From Sphingobacterium tabacisoli (GTDB lineage Bacteria; Bacteroidota; Bacteroidia; Sphingobacteriales; Sphingobacteriaceae): 64,000 nucleotides of DNA. The translations under genes were made by a program, and so were the position numbers. The stretch covers positions 248,001 through 312,000 of the forward strand of contig NZ_JAEQMU010000004.1 in the NCBI RefSeq assembly GCF_017908035.1, given 5' to 3'. Shown here in pieces: positions 17,842 through 29,523 of the stretch; the stretch's first letter is position 1; the number at the start of each line of letters is the position of its first letter. The notes under the pieces are model-generated. The model made no database searches, was not told the origin of the DNA, and saw nothing but the letters and a program-made list of their open reading frames with translations.

Positions 17842-20800
17842 TTAATCTTCTTCTTTAGAAGCTAATAACTGATCGTATTCTTCACGCGATCCAACGATGA
17901 TATTACCATATTGACGAAGACCTGTACCTGAAGGAATTAAGTGTCCTACAATTACGTTCTCTTTCAATCCTAATAAATTATCACGTTTTCCAGCGATAGC
18001 TGCCTCATTCAACACTTTAGTAGTTTCCTGGAAGGAAGCTGCTGAAATGAATGATTTAGTACCTAATGAAGCTCTAGTAATACCTTGAAGTAATGGACTA
18101 GATGTCGCTGGGATAGCATCACGAACTTCTACTAGTTTCATATCTTGACGCTTCAAGAGTGAATTCTCTTCGCGCAATCTACGCAACGTAACAATCTGTC
18201 CTGGACGCAATTCATTAGAATCACCAGCTTCAACAACAACCTTCTTGTCGTACAATGAATCGTTCTCCTCCATGAAGTCCCATTTATTTACAGCTTCTTT
18301 TTCTAAGAAACGTGTATCTCCTGGATCTTCAATATTTACCTTTTGCATCATTTGGTGTACAATCGTCTCAAAATGCTTATCATTAATCTTCACACCTTGT
18401 AGACGGTAAACCTCTTGGATACCATTTACGATATATTCTTGTACAGCCGCTGGGCCCTTGATTGACAAAATATCACCTGGAGAAATCTGTCCATCAGACA
18501 ATGGCATACCCGCTTTGATAAAGTCGTTATCCTGAACCAAGATGTGTTTCGAAAGAGGTACTAAGTACTTCTTCACTTGACCATCACGTGATTCGATAGA
18601 AACCTCACGATTACCACGTTTTACACCGCCTAGTGATACAACACCATCGATTTCTGTAACAACAGCTGGATTCGAAGGGTTACGAGCCTCAAACAACTCT
18701 GTAACACGAGGTAGACCACCCGTAATATCTCGAGTTTTACCTGTCGAACGAGGGATTTTAACTAAAACAGCACCTTCTTTCAATTTTTGTCCATCAGAAA
18801 CAGAAACGTGTGCTCCTACTGGAATATTGTATGAACGGATCACCTCACCTTTATTATCAAGGACCTTGATCGTCGGGTTTTTAGTTTTATCACGTGTTTC
18901 AATAATTACCTTCTCTTTGTGACCAGTCTGCTCATCTGACTCTTCGCGGAAAGTAACACCTTCGATGATAGCATCGAATTCGACTTTACCAGCAAACTCA
19001 GAGATAATCACAGCATTATATGGATCCCAATCAACAAGTTTAGCACCTTTCTCTACCTTATCACCTTCTTTAACATAAAGATTAGATCCGTAAGGGATAA
19101 TTTGTTGATAAAGCACCTTACGGTCAGCATTTACAACCTTAATCTCCCCAGAACGACCTAAGACAACATTATACGGTCCTTCTTCACCTTCTTTTTCTAC
19201 CGTACGAACGTTCTCGAACTCGATAGTACCTTCATATTTCGCAATGATAGTAGACTCATTGGCAATATTCGATGCCGTACCACCCACGTGGAATGTACGA
19301 AGCGTCAACTGTGTACCTGGCTCACCAATAGACTGAGCAGCGATTACACCAACTGCCTCCCCCATTTGAACGCGCTTACCTGATGCTAAGTTACGTCCGT
19401 AACAACAAGCACAAACTCCACGCTTAGCCTCACAAGTCAATACCGAACGGATTTCTAAGCCTTCGATACCAGCTTCGTCAATTGCAGCGGCAACTTCTTC
19501 TGTGATATCATCATTTGCAGCTACGATAAGCTCATCGGTTTCAGGATGATAAACATCATGAAGCGGTGTACGTCCCAAAATACGGTCATACAATGGTTCG
19601 ATAATATCATCATTATCTTTCAATGCTGTCGTATAAAGACCACGTAATCCACCACAATCGAAATCAACAACAATCATATCCTGTGCAACGTCATGGAGAC
19701 GACGAGTCAAGTAACCCGCATCGGCTGTTTTAAGGGCCGTATCCGCAAGACCTTTACGCGCACCGTGAGTAGAAATAAAGTACTCCAATACCGACAAACC
19801 TTCTTTAAAGTTTGACAAAATCGGGTTTTCGATAATCTCACCTCCAGAAGCTCCAGATTTTTGAGGTTTAGCCATCAAACCACGCATACCGCACAGCTGA
19901 CGAATCTGCTCTTTCGAACCACGGGCTCCAGAATCCAACATCATATATACAGAGTTGAATCCTTGGTTGTCATTAGACAAGATATCCATTACGTGCGCAG
20001 TCAACCTGTTGTTGATACGCGTCCAGATATCGATAATCTGGTTGTAACGTTCGTTGTTAGTAATGAAACCCATGTTATAGTTGTTCATCACCTCGTCTAC
20101 TTCGTTTGTAGCTTGCGAAATCAATTCTGCTTTTGCAGCAGGAATATTTAAATCTTGCAAGTTGAAGGATAAACCACCCTTGAATGCTGTTTGGAAACCA
20201 AGTTCCTTCATATCATCCAAGAATTTTGCTGCACGTGCCATACCTGTAGATTTTACAATCTCACCAATGACATTACGCAACGATTTCTTAGTAAGGATCT
20301 CATTGATATAACCTACCTCCTCTGGAACAATCTGGTTGAAGATTACTCTTCCCACAGTTGTTTCGATGATTTGCGGTTCGATCCGTCCAGACTTCGTAAG
20401 GACTTCGGTTCTCACTTTAATCCACGCATGAAGATCAATGCGGTCTTCATTCAAAGCGATGATTACTTCTTCTGGAGAATAGAAAACACTTCCTTCACCT
20501 CTCATCTTACGAGAATCATCTGTTCTGCGGCCTTTAGTAATATAGTAAAGACCCAATACCATATCTTGAGATGGTACAGTGACAGGAGAACCATTCGCAG
20601 GGTTCAAGATGTTATGAGCTGCCAACATTAGGATTTGGGCTTCCAAAATTGCAGCATTACCTAGAGGTAAGTGAACTGCCATCTGGTCACCGTCAAAATC
20701 CGCGTTAAACGCCGTACACACTAATGGGTGTAATTGGATAGCTTTCCCCTCTACCAAAGTAGGTTGGAAAGCCTGAATACCCAAACGGTGAAGCGTTGGA

Positions 20801-22119
20801 GCACGGTTTAATAATACAGGGTGTCCTTTCAATACATTTTCAAGAATATCCCATACTACCGGATCTTTGCGATCTACAATTTTCTTAGCTGATTTTACCG
20901 TTTTTACAATACCTCTTTCGATCATCTTACGGATGATGAATGGTTTGTAAAGCTCTGCGGCCATATCTTTAGGAATACCACATTCGTGTAATTTCAAATG
21001 AGGTCCTACAACAATTACTGAACGAGCAGAATAATCGACACGCTTACCCAATAAGTTTTGACGGAAACGACCTTGTTTACCTTTCAAAATATCAGATAAC
21101 GATTTCAACGCACGGTTACCTTCAGTTTTCACTGCGTTTACCTTACGTGAGTTGTCAAACAACGAGTCGACAGCCTCTTGAAGCATACGTTTTTCGTTAC
21201 GTAAGATTACTTCAGGAGCTTTAATTTCGATCAAGCGCTTAAGACGGTTGTTACGGATAATAACACGACGGTATAAGTCGTTTAGATCCGAAGTCGCAAA
21301 ACGACCACCATCTAAAGGCACCAATGGACGTAACTCAGGCGGGATAATAGGAACAATCTTAACGATCATCCACTCTGGCCTATTTTCTATACGTGTATTA
21401 GCACCACGGAAAGCTTCTACAACGTGAAGACGCTTTAAAGCTTCGTTTTTACGTTGTTGTGAAGTTTCATTAGCTGCTTGGTGACGCAAGTCGTAAGACA
21501 ACTGATCTAAGTCCAGACGCTTTAATAATTCTTCTAAAGCATCTGCCCCCATCTTAGCGATGAACTTCTGAGGGTCATTGTCATCCAAATATTGGTTTTC
21601 TTTTGGAAGGGTATCCAAAATATCCAAATATTCTTCTTCTGTTAGGAAATCCATGTACGAAATACCATCATCCTCCTTGATACCAGGTTGGATAACTGCA
21701 TAACGCTCATAATAAATAATCATATCCAACTTTTTCGTTGGAAGACCTAACAAATAACCGATTTTATTAGGAAGTGAACGGAAGTACCAAATATGCGCAA
21801 CAGGAACTACCAAGTTGATGTGTCCCATACGCTCACGACGTACTTTCTTCTCCGTAACTTCTACACCACAACGATCACAGACAATACCTTTGTAACGGAT
21901 ACGTTTGTATTTACCACAGTGACATTCATAATCCTTTACAGGACCAAAGATACGCTCACAGAATAAACCATCACGTTCCGGCTTATAGGTACGGTAGTTG
22001 ATTGTTTCTGGTTTAGTAACTTCTCCACTCGAACGCTCCAAGATAGTTTCTGGCGAAGCCAAACTAATGGTGATGGAAGTGAAGTTACTTTTAATTTTAT
22101 TATCTTTTTTGTAAGACAT
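17842..22119 (-). CDS. rpoC: RNA polymerase beta' subunit
   Basis: Catalytic large subunit of RNA polymerase, 1425 residues, a normal length for Bacteroidota. The N-terminal zinc-binding cysteines are Cys66, Cys68, Cys81 and Cys84. The magnesium-binding active site [12 protein letters not shown] has Asp474, Asp476 and Asp478. The bridge helix/trigger-loop region ('[21 protein letters not shown]') and a second cysteine cluster ('[17 protein letters not shown]') follow. It is 71 bp after rpoB; that gap holds an 11-bp hairpin. It is the last gene of the ribosomal-protein/RNA-polymerase operon. Confidence 0.99.
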   Translation of the reverse strand: MSYKKDNKIKSNFTSITISLASPETILERSSGEVTKPETINYRTYKPERDGLFCERIFGPVKDYECHCGKYKRIRYKGIVCDRCGVEVTEKKVRRERMGHINLVVPVAHIWYFRSLPNKIGYLLGLPTKKLDMIIYYERYAVIQPGIKEDDGISYMDFLTEEEYLDILDTLPKENQYLDDNDPQKFIAKMGADALEELLKRLDLDQLSYDLRHQAANETSQQRKNEALKRLHVVEAFRGANTRIENRPEWMIVKIVPIIPPELRPLVPLDGGRFATSDLNDLYRRVIIRNNRLKRLIEIKAPEVILRNEKRMLQEAVDSLFDNSRKVNAVKTEGNRALKSLSDILKGKQGRFRQNLLGKRVDYSARSVIVVGPHLKLHECGIPKDMAAELYKPFIIRKMIERGIVKTVKSAKKIVDRKDPVVWDILENVLKGHPVLLNRAPTLHRLGIQAFQPTLVEGKAIQLHPLVCTAFNADFDGDQMAVHLPLGNAAILEAQILMLAAHNILNPANGSPVTVPSQDMVLGLYYITKGRRTDDSRKMRGEGSVFYSPEEVIIALNEDRIDLHAWIKVRTEVLTKSGRIEPQIIETTVGRVIFNQIVPEEVGYINEILTKKSLRNVIGEIVKSTGMARAAKFLDDMKELGFQTAFKGGLSFNLQDLNIPAAKAELISQATNEVDEVMNNYNMGFITNNERYNQIIDIWTRINNRLTAHVMDILSNDNQGFNSVYMMLDSGARGSKEQIRQLCGMRGLMAKPQKSGASGGEIIENPILSNFKEGLSVLEYFISTHGARKGLADTALKTADAGYLTRRLHDVAQDMIVVDFDCGGLRGLYTTALKDNDDIIEPLYDRILGRTPLHDVYHPETDELIVAANDDITEEVAAAIDEAGIEGLEIRSVLTCEAKRGVCACCYGRNLASGKRVQMGEAVGVIAAQSIGEPGTQLTLRTFHVGGTASNIANESTIIAKYEGTIEFENVRTVEKEGEEGPYNVVLGRSGEIKVVNADRKVLYQQIIPYGSNLYVKEGDKVEKGAKLVDWDPYNAVIISEFAGKVEFDAIIEGVTFREESDEQTGHKEKVIIETRDKTKNPTIKVLDNKGEVIRSYNIPVGAHVSVSDGQKLKEGAVLVKIPRSTGKTRDITGGLPRVTELFEARNPSNPAVVTEIDGVVSLGGVKRGNREVSIESRDGQVKKYLVPLSKHILVQDNDFIKAGMPLSDGQISPGDILSIKGPAAVQEYIVNGIQEVYRLQGVKINDKHFETIVHQMMQKVNIEDPGDTRFLEKEAVNKWDFMEENDSLYDKKVVVEAGDSNELRPGQIVTLRRLREENSLLKRQDMKLVEVRDAIPATSSPLLQGITRASLGTKSFISAASFQETTKVLNEAAIAGKRDNLLGLKENVIVGHLIPSGTGLRQYGNIIVGSREEYDQLLASKEED

Positions 22120-22148
22120 ACGTTGTATAACTTAAAGATGTATGTAAA

Positions 22149-22175
22149 AGCTTAAGAGGACAGGCCTCTTAAGCT
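22149..22175 (-). other. Intercistronic hairpin between rpoB and rpoC
   Basis: AGCTTAAGAGG (22149-22159) and CCTCTTAAGCT (22165-22175) form a perfect 11-bp stem with a 5-nt loop. It lies between the rpoB stop and rpoC start with no U-run, so an mRNA processing or stability element is more likely than a terminator. Confidence 0.6.
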
Positions 22176-22190
22176 CATTTCTTTACTTGA

Positions 22191-25100
22191 TTAATCTAAT
22201 GTGATGTTCAGACCTAAACCTCTTAGCTCATGTACTAATACATTGAACGACTCAGGAACAGATGGTGTAGGTAAATTATTACCCTTAACAATTGCTTCGT
22301 ATGTCTTAGCACGTCCTACGACGTCATCCGATTTCACAGTCAAGATTTCTTGTAAGATGTTAGATGCACCGAATGCCTCTAAAGCCCAAACCTCCATCTC
22401 ACCAAAACGCTGACCACCGAATTGCGCCTTACCACCTAATGGTTGTTGCGTAATCAATGAGTAAGGTCCGATAGAACGAGCGTGCATCTTGTCGTCGACC
22501 ATGTGTCCTAATTTCAACATGTAGATAACCCCAACTGTAGTAGGTTGATCGAAACGGTCACCAGTAAGACCATTGTACAAATACGTACGACCTGATCTAG
22601 GTAATCCAGCTTTGTCTACCCACTCTTCTACCTGATCCATTTCTGCACCATCGAAGATTGGAGTTGCAAACTTAACGCCTAATTTTTGACCAGCCCATCC
22701 TAAGACAGTTTCATAAATCTGACCTAAGTTCATCCGTGAAGGTACACCCAGTGGGTTCAATACGATATCTACCGGTGTTCCATCTTCTAAGAAAGGCATA
22801 TCCTCGTCACGTACAATACGTGCTACGATACCTTTGTTACCGTGACGACCTGCCATCTTATCACCAACTTTCAACTTACGTTTCTTAGCGACATAAACCT
22901 TAGCCATCTGTACGATACCGGAAGGAAGCTCATCACCCACAGAAACAGCAAACTTATCACGTTTGAAAGCACCTAGCTCTTCGTTCAATTTGATGTTATA
23001 GTTGTGAAGCGACATTTTCACCATATCGTTCTTCTCATCATCTGTAGTCCAGCCAAATGGGTTAACATTTGCATAATCTAGATCCATCAGAATTTTCTGA
23101 GTAAACTTGGCACCTTTTGCTAATAGAAGTTCTTTATAAACACTGTAAATACCTTGGCTAGTTTTGCCATTTACAATTGTAAACAACTTATCAACCAAAC
23201 GGTCCTTCAATATTCTTAGATTCTTCTCATGCGTAATTTCTAATTTCTCTAGGGCTTTTTTCTCAACCTCTTTAGACATTTTCTTAGCACGAGAGAACAA
23301 TTTGGTATCGATAACTACACCTTTGATAGAAGGAGGAGTTTTCAATGAAGCGTCTTTTACATCACCAGCTTTGTCACCAAAGATAGCACGTAATAACTTC
23401 TCTTCTGGTGAAGGATCAGATTCTCCTTTAGGGGTAATCTTACCAATTAAGATATCACCTTCACCAACCTCAGCTCCGACACGGATAATACCGTTTTCGT
23501 CCAAGTCTTTAGTAGCCTCTTCAGAAACGTTAGGAATATCTGCCGTCAACTCTTCTTCACCACGTTTAGTATCACGTACCTCCAACTCGAACTCTTCGAT
23601 ATGAAGAGAAGTAAAGATATCTTGAGATACTACGCGCTCAGAAATAACGATCGCATCCTCAAAGTTGTAACCTTGCCAAGGCATGAACGCCACTTTCAAG
23701 TTACGACCTAGTGCTAGCTCGCCATCTTCAGTTGCATATCCTTCACACAATACTTGTCCTTTTACAACTTTTTGTCCTCTCTTAACGATTGGCTTCAAGT
23801 TGATACACGTATTCTGGTTTGTTTTCTTAAATTTAATTAAACGATATGTTTTAACATCGTCATCAAATGATACTAGACGATCATCATCCGTACGGTCGTA
23901 GCGGATTTTGATTTCCTCTGCATCAACATACTCTACTACACCAGAACCTTCAGCATTAATCAACGTACGAGAATCGGATGCTACACGTCCTTCAAGACCT
24001 GTACCAACGATTGGCGCTTGTGGACGTAACAACGGCACAGCTTGGCGCTGCATGTTGGATCCCATCAATGCACGGTTGGCATCATCATGCTCCAAGAAAG
24101 GAATTAACGAAGCGGCAATAGAAGTAATCTGATTTGGAGCAACGTCCATCAAATCCAATTTCTCTGGCTCAATAACCGGGAAGTCACCCTCGTATCTTGC
24201 TTTTACTTTTGGATCTTCGAAATTACCTTTATCATCATATATCGCATTAGCTTGCGCGATTGTTTTCTCATCTTCGTCTTCTGCAGACAAGTAAATAACA
24301 GGTTCTTCTACCACTACACGACCGTCTCTTACTTTACGGTAAGGAGTCTCGATAAAACCAAGGTTATTAATCTTTGCGTGAACAGCCAATGAAGAAATCA
24401 AACCAATGTTCGGTCCCTCTGGAGTTTCAATCGTACAAAGACGACCATAGTGCGTATAGTGAACGTCACGAACCTCAAATCCGGCGCGCTCACGAGAAAG
24501 ACCACCAGGACCTAACGCTGATAAACGACGCTTGTGCGTAATCTCAGCCAATGGATTCGTCTGGTCCATAAACTGAGAAAGCTGATTCGTACCGAAAAAC
24601 GAATTAATCACAGAAGACAATGTACGCGCATTGATCAAATCTGTAGGCGTAAACACCTCGTTGTCACGAATATTCATACGCTCACGAATAGTACGAGCCA
24701 TACGAGCTAGACCGACTCCGAACTGAGCATATAACTGCTCACCTACAGTACGCACGCGACGGTTAGACAAGTGATCGATATCATCCACCTCAGCTTTAGA
24801 ATTGATCAAGTTGATCAAATACTTAACGATAGCAATAATATCTTCACGCGTCAATACTTTTGTATCTGCGTCTTTACCTAATTGTAACTTACGATTGATA
24901 CGGTAACGACCTACATCACCTAAATCATAACGTTTGTCAGAGAAGAATAAACGATCGATGATACCACGAGCAGTTTCCTCATCAGGTGGTTCAGCGTTAC
25001 GTAATTGACGATAGATATGTTCTACCGCTTCCTTCTCGGAGTTAGACGTATCTTTCTGTAAGGTATTATATATAATAGAATAGTCCGCATTGTTTGACTC

Positions 25101-26000
25101 ATCTTCTTTAGCAAGTATAATAGATTTTACACCTGCATCGATGATCAAGTCAATGTGATCCTCTTCCAAAACAGTTTCACGTTCAAAAATAATCTCGTTA
25201 CGATCGATTGATACAACTTCTCCTGTATCCTCGTCCACGAAATCTTCAGTCCACTTGTTCAATACCCTTGCCGCCAAACGACGACCAACGTATTTCTTCA
25301 ATCCCGATTTACTAACTTTTACTTCATCAGCTAGGTCGAATAATTCTAAGATATCCTTATCTGAATCATAACCGATAGCACGTAATAAGGTCGTAACTGG
25401 GAACTTTTTCTTACGATCGATATAAGCGTACATGACATTATTAACGTCTGTCGCAAATTCAATCCAAGATCCTTTAAAAGGAATTACCCTTGCAGAATAA
25501 AGTTTAGTACCATTTGTGTGTCTACTCTGACCAAAGAATACACCAGGAGAACGGTGTAACTGAGATACGATAACGCGCTCTGCACCATTGATAACGAAAG
25601 TACCTTTTGGTGTCATGTACGGTATTGTACCTAAGTATACATCTTGTACGATGGTTTCGAAATCTTCATGCTCTTCGTCATTACAAGATAACTTTAACTT
25701 TGCTTTTAAAGGCACGCTATAAGTTAGGCCACGCTCGATACATTCTTGAATATCGTAACGAGGGGGATCGATAAAATAATCCAAAAACTCTAGCACGAAA
25801 ATGTTTCTTGAATCAGAAATAGGGAAGTTTTCCGCGAAAACCTTGTACAACCCTTCCTGATGGCGATTATCAGAAGTAGTTTCCAATTGAAAAAACTCCC
25901 TGAAAGACTCCAATTGCACGTCCAAGAAATCCGGATAATCAATTACCTTCTTACTTGTAGCAAAGTTGACTCTTTCCTTTTGAATATTATTGTTTGCCAA
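22191..26000 (-). CDS. rpoB: RNA polymerase beta subunit
   Basis: Second large RNA polymerase subunit, 1269 residues. The rifampicin-binding region reads '[18 protein letters not shown]' followed by [13 protein letters not shown]. Asp479, His489 and Ser494, the equivalents of E. coli Asp516, His526 and Ser531, are wild type, so no common rifampicin-resistance substitution is seen at those positions. The C-terminal '[23 protein letters not shown]' region is intact. The gene lies 164 bp after rplL, with a 13-bp hairpin in the gap, and 71 bp before rpoC. Confidence 0.99.
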   Translation of the reverse strand: MANNNIQKERVNFATSKKVIDYPDFLDVQLESFREFFQLETTSDNRHQEGLYKVFAENFPISDSRNIFVLEFLDYFIDPPRYDIQECIERGLTYSVPLKAKLKLSCNDEEHEDFETIVQDVYLGTIPYMTPKGTFVINGAERVIVSQLHRSPGVFFGQSRHTNGTKLYSARVIPFKGSWIEFATDVNNVMYAYIDRKKKFPVTTLLRAIGYDSDKDILELFDLADEVKVSKSGLKKYVGRRLAARVLNKWTEDFVDEDTGEVVSIDRNEIIFERETVLEEDHIDLIIDAGVKSIILAKEDESNNADYSIIYNTLQKDTSNSEKEAVEHIYRQLRNAEPPDEETARGIIDRLFFSDKRYDLGDVGRYRINRKLQLGKDADTKVLTREDIIAIVKYLINLINSKAEVDDIDHLSNRRVRTVGEQLYAQFGVGLARMARTIRERMNIRDNEVFTPTDLINARTLSSVINSFFGTNQLSQFMDQTNPLAEITHKRRLSALGPGGLSRERAGFEVRDVHYTHYGRLCTIETPEGPNIGLISSLAVHAKINNLGFIETPYRKVRDGRVVVEEPVIYLSAEDEDEKTIAQANAIYDDKGNFEDPKVKARYEGDFPVIEPEKLDLMDVAPNQITSIAASLIPFLEHDDANRALMGSNMQRQAVPLLRPQAPIVGTGLEGRVASDSRTLINAEGSGVVEYVDAEEIKIRYDRTDDDRLVSFDDDVKTYRLIKFKKTNQNTCINLKPIVKRGQKVVKGQVLCEGYATEDGELALGRNLKVAFMPWQGYNFEDAIVISERVVSQDIFTSLHIEEFELEVRDTKRGEEELTADIPNVSEEATKDLDENGIIRVGAEVGEGDILIGKITPKGESDPSPEEKLLRAIFGDKAGDVKDASLKTPPSIKGVVIDTKLFSRAKKMSKEVEKKALEKLEITHEKNLRILKDRLVDKLFTIVNGKTSQGIYSVYKELLLAKGAKFTQKILMDLDYANVNPFGWTTDDEKNDMVKMSLHNYNIKLNEELGAFKRDKFAVSVGDELPSGIVQMAKVYVAKKRKLKVGDKMAGRHGNKGIVARIVRDEDMPFLEDGTPVDIVLNPLGVPSRMNLGQIYETVLGWAGQKLGVKFATPIFDGAEMDQVEEWVDKAGLPRSGRTYLYNGLTGDRFDQPTTVGVIYMLKLGHMVDDKMHARSIGPYSLITQQPLGGKAQFGGQRFGEMEVWALEAFGASNILQEILTVKSDDVVGRAKTYEAIVKGNNLPTPSVPESFNVLVHELRGLGLNITLD

Positions 26001-26111
26001 GGGAATAAGATTTTAGTTTAAAAAAACTGAGCTTAATTGTACTGTAAATTGTCACTCTAAAAATCATGCGCCAGTACACGTATGATCCTCTTCAATACAT
26101 TAAAACAGGAA

Positions 26112-26140
26112 TAGACTCTGATAGAAACTATCAGAGTCTA
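26112..26140 (-). terminator. Hairpin between rplL and rpoB (attenuator or processing site)
   Basis: TAGACTCTGATAG and CTATCAGAGTCTA make a perfect 13-bp stem with a 3-nt loop, 24 bp after the rplL stop. A moderately U-rich tract follows on the minus strand. The position matches the rplL-rpoB attenuator/RNase III region known in E. coli, where it lowers rpoBC expression relative to the ribosomal genes; the same role here is inferred. Confidence 0.65.
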
Positions 26141-26164
26141 ATCTCTTTTGGGCTCTATGCGAAA

Positions 26165-26539
26165 TTATTTAATTTCAACAACAGCACCAGCTTCTTCTAA
26201 TTGTTTTTTCAAAGCTTCTGCTTCGTCTTTAGAAACGCCAGCTTTCAATTCTTTAGGAGCACCATCAACTAAATCTTTAGCTTCTTTTAAGCCTAAGCCA
26301 GCTAAATCTTTAACTAATTTCACTACCGCTAATTTTTGACCACCAGCTTCTTTCAAGATAACGTCGAATGAAGTTTTCTCTTCCGCAGCAGCGCCAGCTT
26401 CAGCAGGAGCAGCAGCAACTGCAACAGCAGCAGCAGCAGGCTCGATACCGTACTCGTCTTTTAAGATATCAGCTAATTCTTTAACTTCTTTTACTGTTAA
26501 ATTTACTAACTGCTCAGCAAGTTGTTTTAAATCTGCCAT
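26165..26539 (-). CDS. rplL: 50S ribosomal protein L7/L12
   Basis: Stalk protein that recruits translation GTPases. The 124-residue acidic protein has an N-terminal dimerisation helix ([18 protein letters not shown]), an alanine-rich hinge (about residues 36-52), and the conserved C-terminal domain with '[20 protein letters not shown]' and '[16 protein letters not shown]'. It follows rplJ by 74 bp and precedes the rpoBC attenuator hairpin. Confidence 0.98.
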   Translation of the reverse strand: MADLKQLAEQLVNLTVKEVKELADILKDEYGIEPAAAAVAVAAAPAEAGAAAEEKTSFDVILKEAGGQKLAVVKLVKDLAGLGLKEAKDLVDGAPKELKAGVSKDEAEALKKQLEEAGAVVEIK

Positions 26540-26613
26540 TTTATTTTGATTTTTAAAATTTTCTTAAATAATTGTTTTTTTTAGTCTACGAACTTTTATT
26601 TGAGAGACGTTCG

Positions 26614-27132
26614 TTAGCCTCTATCTTCTAAAGCTTTCAACAAACCTGAAACTGTATTTCCTCCCGATTGAAGAGCTGAAATAACATTCTTCGCAGGTGA
26701 TTGTAATGCTGCAATGATATCTGCAACCAATTCATCCTTAGATTTAAGGTTAACTAGTGCATCTAATTGATTGTCGCCTACGAAAGCTGTTTCTTGGATA
26801 TAAGCAGCTTTTAATACTGGCTTATCTCCCTCTTTGCGTAATTGTTTGATCAATTTTGCTGGTGCATTACCACTCTCAGAGAACAATAAAGTAGACGCAC
26901 CTTTCAATACGCTTCTTAATTCTTCTGAGTCGATTCCCGCTTCGACCAAGGCTTTCTGAATCAAGCTGTTCTTAGCAACTTGAATGATAATGTCTTGCTC
27001 GAAACATCTGCGACGAATTCCATTGATTTTCTCAACAGATAAATCAGCAGTGTCAGTAATATAGAAATTACCGTAGGATTTAATCTGTTCGGCTAAAGCT
27101 TGAACAATTTCTTGTTTTTCTTCTTTTCTCAT
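26614..27132 (-). CDS. rplJ: 50S ribosomal protein L10
   Basis: Stalk base protein that anchors L7/L12 dimers to 23S rRNA, 172 residues. The N-terminal RNA-binding part begins MRKEEKQEIVQALAEQIKSY, and the C-terminal helix that binds L7/L12 follows residue 135. In E. coli the L10-L12 complex represses its own operon. Start codon spacing from rplA is only 2 bp, so translation is probably coupled. Confidence 0.97.
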   Translation of the reverse strand: MRKEEKQEIVQALAEQIKSYGNFYITDTADLSVEKINGIRRRCFEQDIIIQVAKNSLIQKALVEAGIDSEELRSVLKGASTLLFSESGNAPAKLIKQLRKEGDKPVLKAAYIQETAFVGDNQLDALVNLKSKDELVADIIAALQSPAKNVISALQSGGNTVSGLLKALEDRG

Positions 27133-27134
27133 GA

Positions 27135-27833
27135 TTAAATTCCCGCTACTGATTTAGTTTCTACATGAATACCAGGGCTCATCGTAGATGAGATGTGGAT
27201 ACTCTTGAAGTATGTTCCCTTAGCTGCAGAAGGTTTCAATTTAGAGATAACTTGCAATACTTCTAATGCATTCTCATAAATTTTCTCTGCAGGGAAAGAC
27301 ACTTTTCCAACTGAAGTGTGAATAATTCCTGTCTTGTCAACCTTGAAATCAATCTTACCACCTTTTACGTCTGTTACAGCTTTACCTACTTCTGTAGTTA
27401 CTGTACCAGTCTTTGGATTTGGCATTAGGTTTCTTGGGCCTAAAATACGTCCCAATTTACCTACTTTTGCCATAACCGAAGGCATAGTAATAATGATGTC
27501 AACGTCAGTCCAACCACCTTCAATTTTACTGATATAGTCATCAAGGCCTACGTGATCTGCACCGGCAGCTTTAGCTTCTTCTTCCTTGTCAGGAGTACAC
27601 AATACTAAAACACGCACAGTTTTTCCAGTTCCGTGAGGCAATGTTGCAATACCACGAACCATTTGATTCGCTTTACGTGGATCTACGCCCAAACGCACGT
27701 CGATATCCACAGAAGCATCAAATTTAGTCATAGTAATCTCTTTAACTAATGCAGTAGCATCAGCTAAAGTGTACGCTTTACCAGCTTCAATTTTGGATAG
27801 TGCCGCTTTTTGATTCTTTGTTAATCTAGCCAC
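27135..27833 (-). CDS. rplA: 50S ribosomal protein L1
   Basis: L1-stalk protein, 232 residues, which contacts 23S rRNA near the E site and represses the L11 operon in other bacteria. Signature segments are '[19 protein letters not shown]' and '[19 protein letters not shown]'. It lies 22 bp after rplK and 2 bp before rplJ. Confidence 0.98.
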   Translation of the reverse strand: MARLTKNQKAALSKIEAGKAYTLADATALVKEITMTKFDASVDIDVRLGVDPRKANQMVRGIATLPHGTGKTVRVLVLCTPDKEEEAKAAGADHVGLDDYISKIEGGWTDVDIIITMPSVMAKVGKLGRILGPRNLMPNPKTGTVTTEVGKAVTDVKGGKIDFKVDKTGIIHTSVGKVSFPAEKIYENALEVLQVISKLKPSAAKGTYFKSIHISSTMSPGIHVETKSVAGI

Positions 27834-27855
27834 TTTCTTAAACTGATTTCGTTAA

Positions 27856-28299
27856 TTAATTTTTCCAAGGAGCGTCACCTGAAACAGTGATACCCATACT
27901 ACGTGCCGTACCAGCGACCATTTTCATTGCCGCGTCTACAGTAAATGCATTTAAATCCGGCATTTTATCTTTAGCGATCGTTTCCACTTGCTCCCAAGTA
28001 ATAGAAGCAACTTTCTTACGGTTAGGCTCGCCAGATCCACTTTTCAACTTAGCAGCGTCTTTCAACTGAACTGCTACTGGTGGAGTCTTAATGATAAAAT
28101 CGAACGATTTATCAGCATAAACAGTAATTACAACGGGCAATACTTGTCCTGGTTTGTCTTGCGTACGAGCATTGAACTGCTTACAGAAATCCATAATATT
28201 CACACCCTTAGCACCTAAAGCAGGTCCTACTGGAGGTGATGGATTAGCTGCACCGCCCTTTACTTGTAATTTTACTAACGCACTGACTTCTTTTGCCAT
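27856..28299 (-). CDS. rplK: 50S ribosomal protein L11
   Basis: GTPase-centre protein, 147 residues, with the proline-rich N-terminus '[20 protein letters not shown]' (thiostrepton-binding region) and the C-terminal rRNA-binding domain ending '[16 protein letters not shown]'. Unlike the tightly packed genes downstream, it has its own promoter about 110 bp upstream and is separated from nusG by a terminator, so it begins the L11-L1-L10-L12-rpoBC transcription unit. Confidence 0.98.
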   Translation of the reverse strand: MAKEVSALVKLQVKGGAANPSPPVGPALGAKGVNIMDFCKQFNARTQDKPGQVLPVVITVYADKSFDFIIKTPPVAVQLKDAAKLKSGSGEPNRKKVASITWEQVETIAKDKMPDLNAFTVDAAMKMVAGTARSMGITVSGDAPWKN

Positions 28300-28406
28300 T
28301 TTGTTTGTTATTTAATTTGTTAAATGTTTGTTAGTAAGTTGGAAGCAAACTGTAACATTTATTCCGAAAAGCTGTAAAACCGTAGTTTACACAACCAAAC
28401 GAGGTG

Positions 28407-28435
28407 CAAAGATAATAATTAGTTTTTAAATACAA
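28407..28435 (-). promoter_or_regulatory. Bacteroidota-type promoter for rplK operon
   Basis: On the minus strand TATCTTTG (28407-28414) matches the -7 consensus TAnnTTTG, and TTG at 28433-28435 is the -33 element, 18 bp apart. It lies just after the nusG terminator and about 110 bp before the rplK start. This leaves a leader long enough for L1 or L10 feedback structures, although none was identified. Confidence 0.75.
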
Positions 28436-28465
28436 AAAATAATTATCAAAAATTGCTACAAATAA

Positions 28466-28492
28466 AAACCCTGTTCAAAATGAGCAGGGTTT
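28466..28492 (-). terminator. Terminator after nusG
   Basis: AAACCCTGTTC and GAGCAGGGTTT form an 11-bp stem (one G-U pair) with a 5-nt loop, and a U-rich tract follows on the minus strand. It lies 25 bp past the nusG stop. Confidence 0.85.
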
Positions 28493-28517
28493 CTAATATT
28501 TTAATGCTTTACAGCTA

Positions 28518-29063
28518 TTATTCTTTTTCAACTTGCATATAGTTAAGTTCTAGTGGAGTCTTACGTCCGAAAACTTTAACCATAACTGTTAATTTCTTTT
28601 TATCCTCATGCACTTCTTCAACCTCTCCAGTAAAACCATTGAACGGTCCATCGACAACCTTTACAGATTCACCAACGAAATAAGCCATATTAATGGATTC
28701 CCCTTGTTCTGCCATCTCATCTACCTTACCTAGGATACGGTTTATTTCAGTCTGGCGTAAAGGAATAGCAACCCCTGCCTTATCACCCAAGAAACCGATA
28801 ACACTATTCAAGTTTTTGATTACGTGCTCTATCTCACCATCCAAAGCTGCTTCGATCAACACATAACCTGGATAATAGTTACGCTCTTTAGCAACCTTTT
28901 TCCCATCACGCATTTGATAGTATTTCTCCATTGGAATCAACACCTGAGGAATCAAATGCTGTATACCCAAACGATTTACTTCAGCCTCTATATACTGCTT
29001 TACCTTCTTCTCTTTTCCACTCACAGCACGCACTACGTACCATTTCAATGTTTGATCTGCCAT
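28518..29063 (-). CDS. nusG: Transcription termination/antitermination factor NusG
   Basis: RNA polymerase-associated elongation factor, 181 residues. The NGN domain (KWYVVRAVSGKEKKVKQYIE, YYPGYVLIEA) is followed by a C-terminal KOW motif ('VVDGPFNGFTGEVEEV'). It is 14 bp after secE in the usual secE-nusG pair and ends at a terminator. Confidence 0.97.
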   Translation of the reverse strand: MADQTLKWYVVRAVSGKEKKVKQYIEAEVNRLGIQHLIPQVLIPMEKYYQMRDGKKVAKERNYYPGYVLIEAALDGEIEHVIKNLNSVIGFLGDKAGVAIPLRQTEINRILGKVDEMAEQGESINMAYFVGESVKVVDGPFNGFTGEVEEVHEDKKKLTVMVKVFGRKTPLELNYMQVEKE

Positions 29064-29077
29064 AACAATATTGATGA

Positions 29078-29269
29078 TTACTTAGTACCGTACAATAACT
29101 CCAAAATATTGCTTGAAGCCTTATCCATTGCCAACACCACTAAAGCGATTATTAAGGAAGCTATAAGTACAACCACCGCATGGTTTTGCAACTGCGCCCA
29201 AGTGGGCCAAGTTACCTTTTGTGTGATCTCTTCGTATGACTCTTTAAAAAAACCAAGTACGTTAGCCAT
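29078..29269 (-). CDS. secE: Preprotein translocase subunit SecE
   Basis: Small SecYEG subunit of 63 residues: a short amphipathic N-terminal helix with 'FFKESYEEITQKVTWPTWAQ' and one membrane helix (about residues 29-48). Single-helix SecE is the usual form outside the enterobacteria. It lies between tRNA-Trp and nusG, the conserved order. Confidence 0.95.
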   Translation of the reverse strand: MANVLGFFKESYEEITQKVTWPTWAQLQNHAVVVLIASLIIALVVLAMDKASSNILELLYGTK

Positions 29270-29294
29270 TGTTTTGATTATTTAAGTTATTATG

Positions 29295-29365
29295 CACGGG
29301 CACCAGGACTCGAACCCAGACCAAAGGTTTTGGAGACCTTCGTTCTACCTTTAAACTATGCCCGT
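29295..29365 (-). tRNA. tRNA-Trp (CCA)
   Basis: The minus strand folds as a 71-nt tRNA with acceptor ACGGGCA/TGCCCGT, anticodon loop CTCCAAA (anticodon CCA), T-arm GGGTTCGAGTCC and discriminator G. The 3' CCA is not encoded (CAT follows). It sits between tuf and secE as in many bacteria. Confidence 0.95.
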
Positions 29366-29465
29366 GTATTTCTTATTTTGTGTTGCAAATATAGTGTTTT
29401 AAACCGTTTGCAGCAAATCTTTTTTATCTTTTATTTCAAAAAATGAACGTTGTAATAAAAGAAAA

Positions 29466-29501
29466 AAATAAGCTAATCAGAATGAACCGATTAGCTTATT
29501 T
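29466..29501 (-). terminator. Terminator after tuf
   Basis: AAATAAGCTAATC (29466-29478) and GATTAGCTTATTT (29489-29501) form a perfect 13-bp stem, followed on the minus strand by a U-run. It lies 22 bp after the tuf stop and before tRNA-Trp, so tRNA-Trp-secE-nusG depend on read-through or their own promoter. Confidence 0.85.
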
Positions 29502-29523
29502 CTATTTTTATAATCTATAAAGA

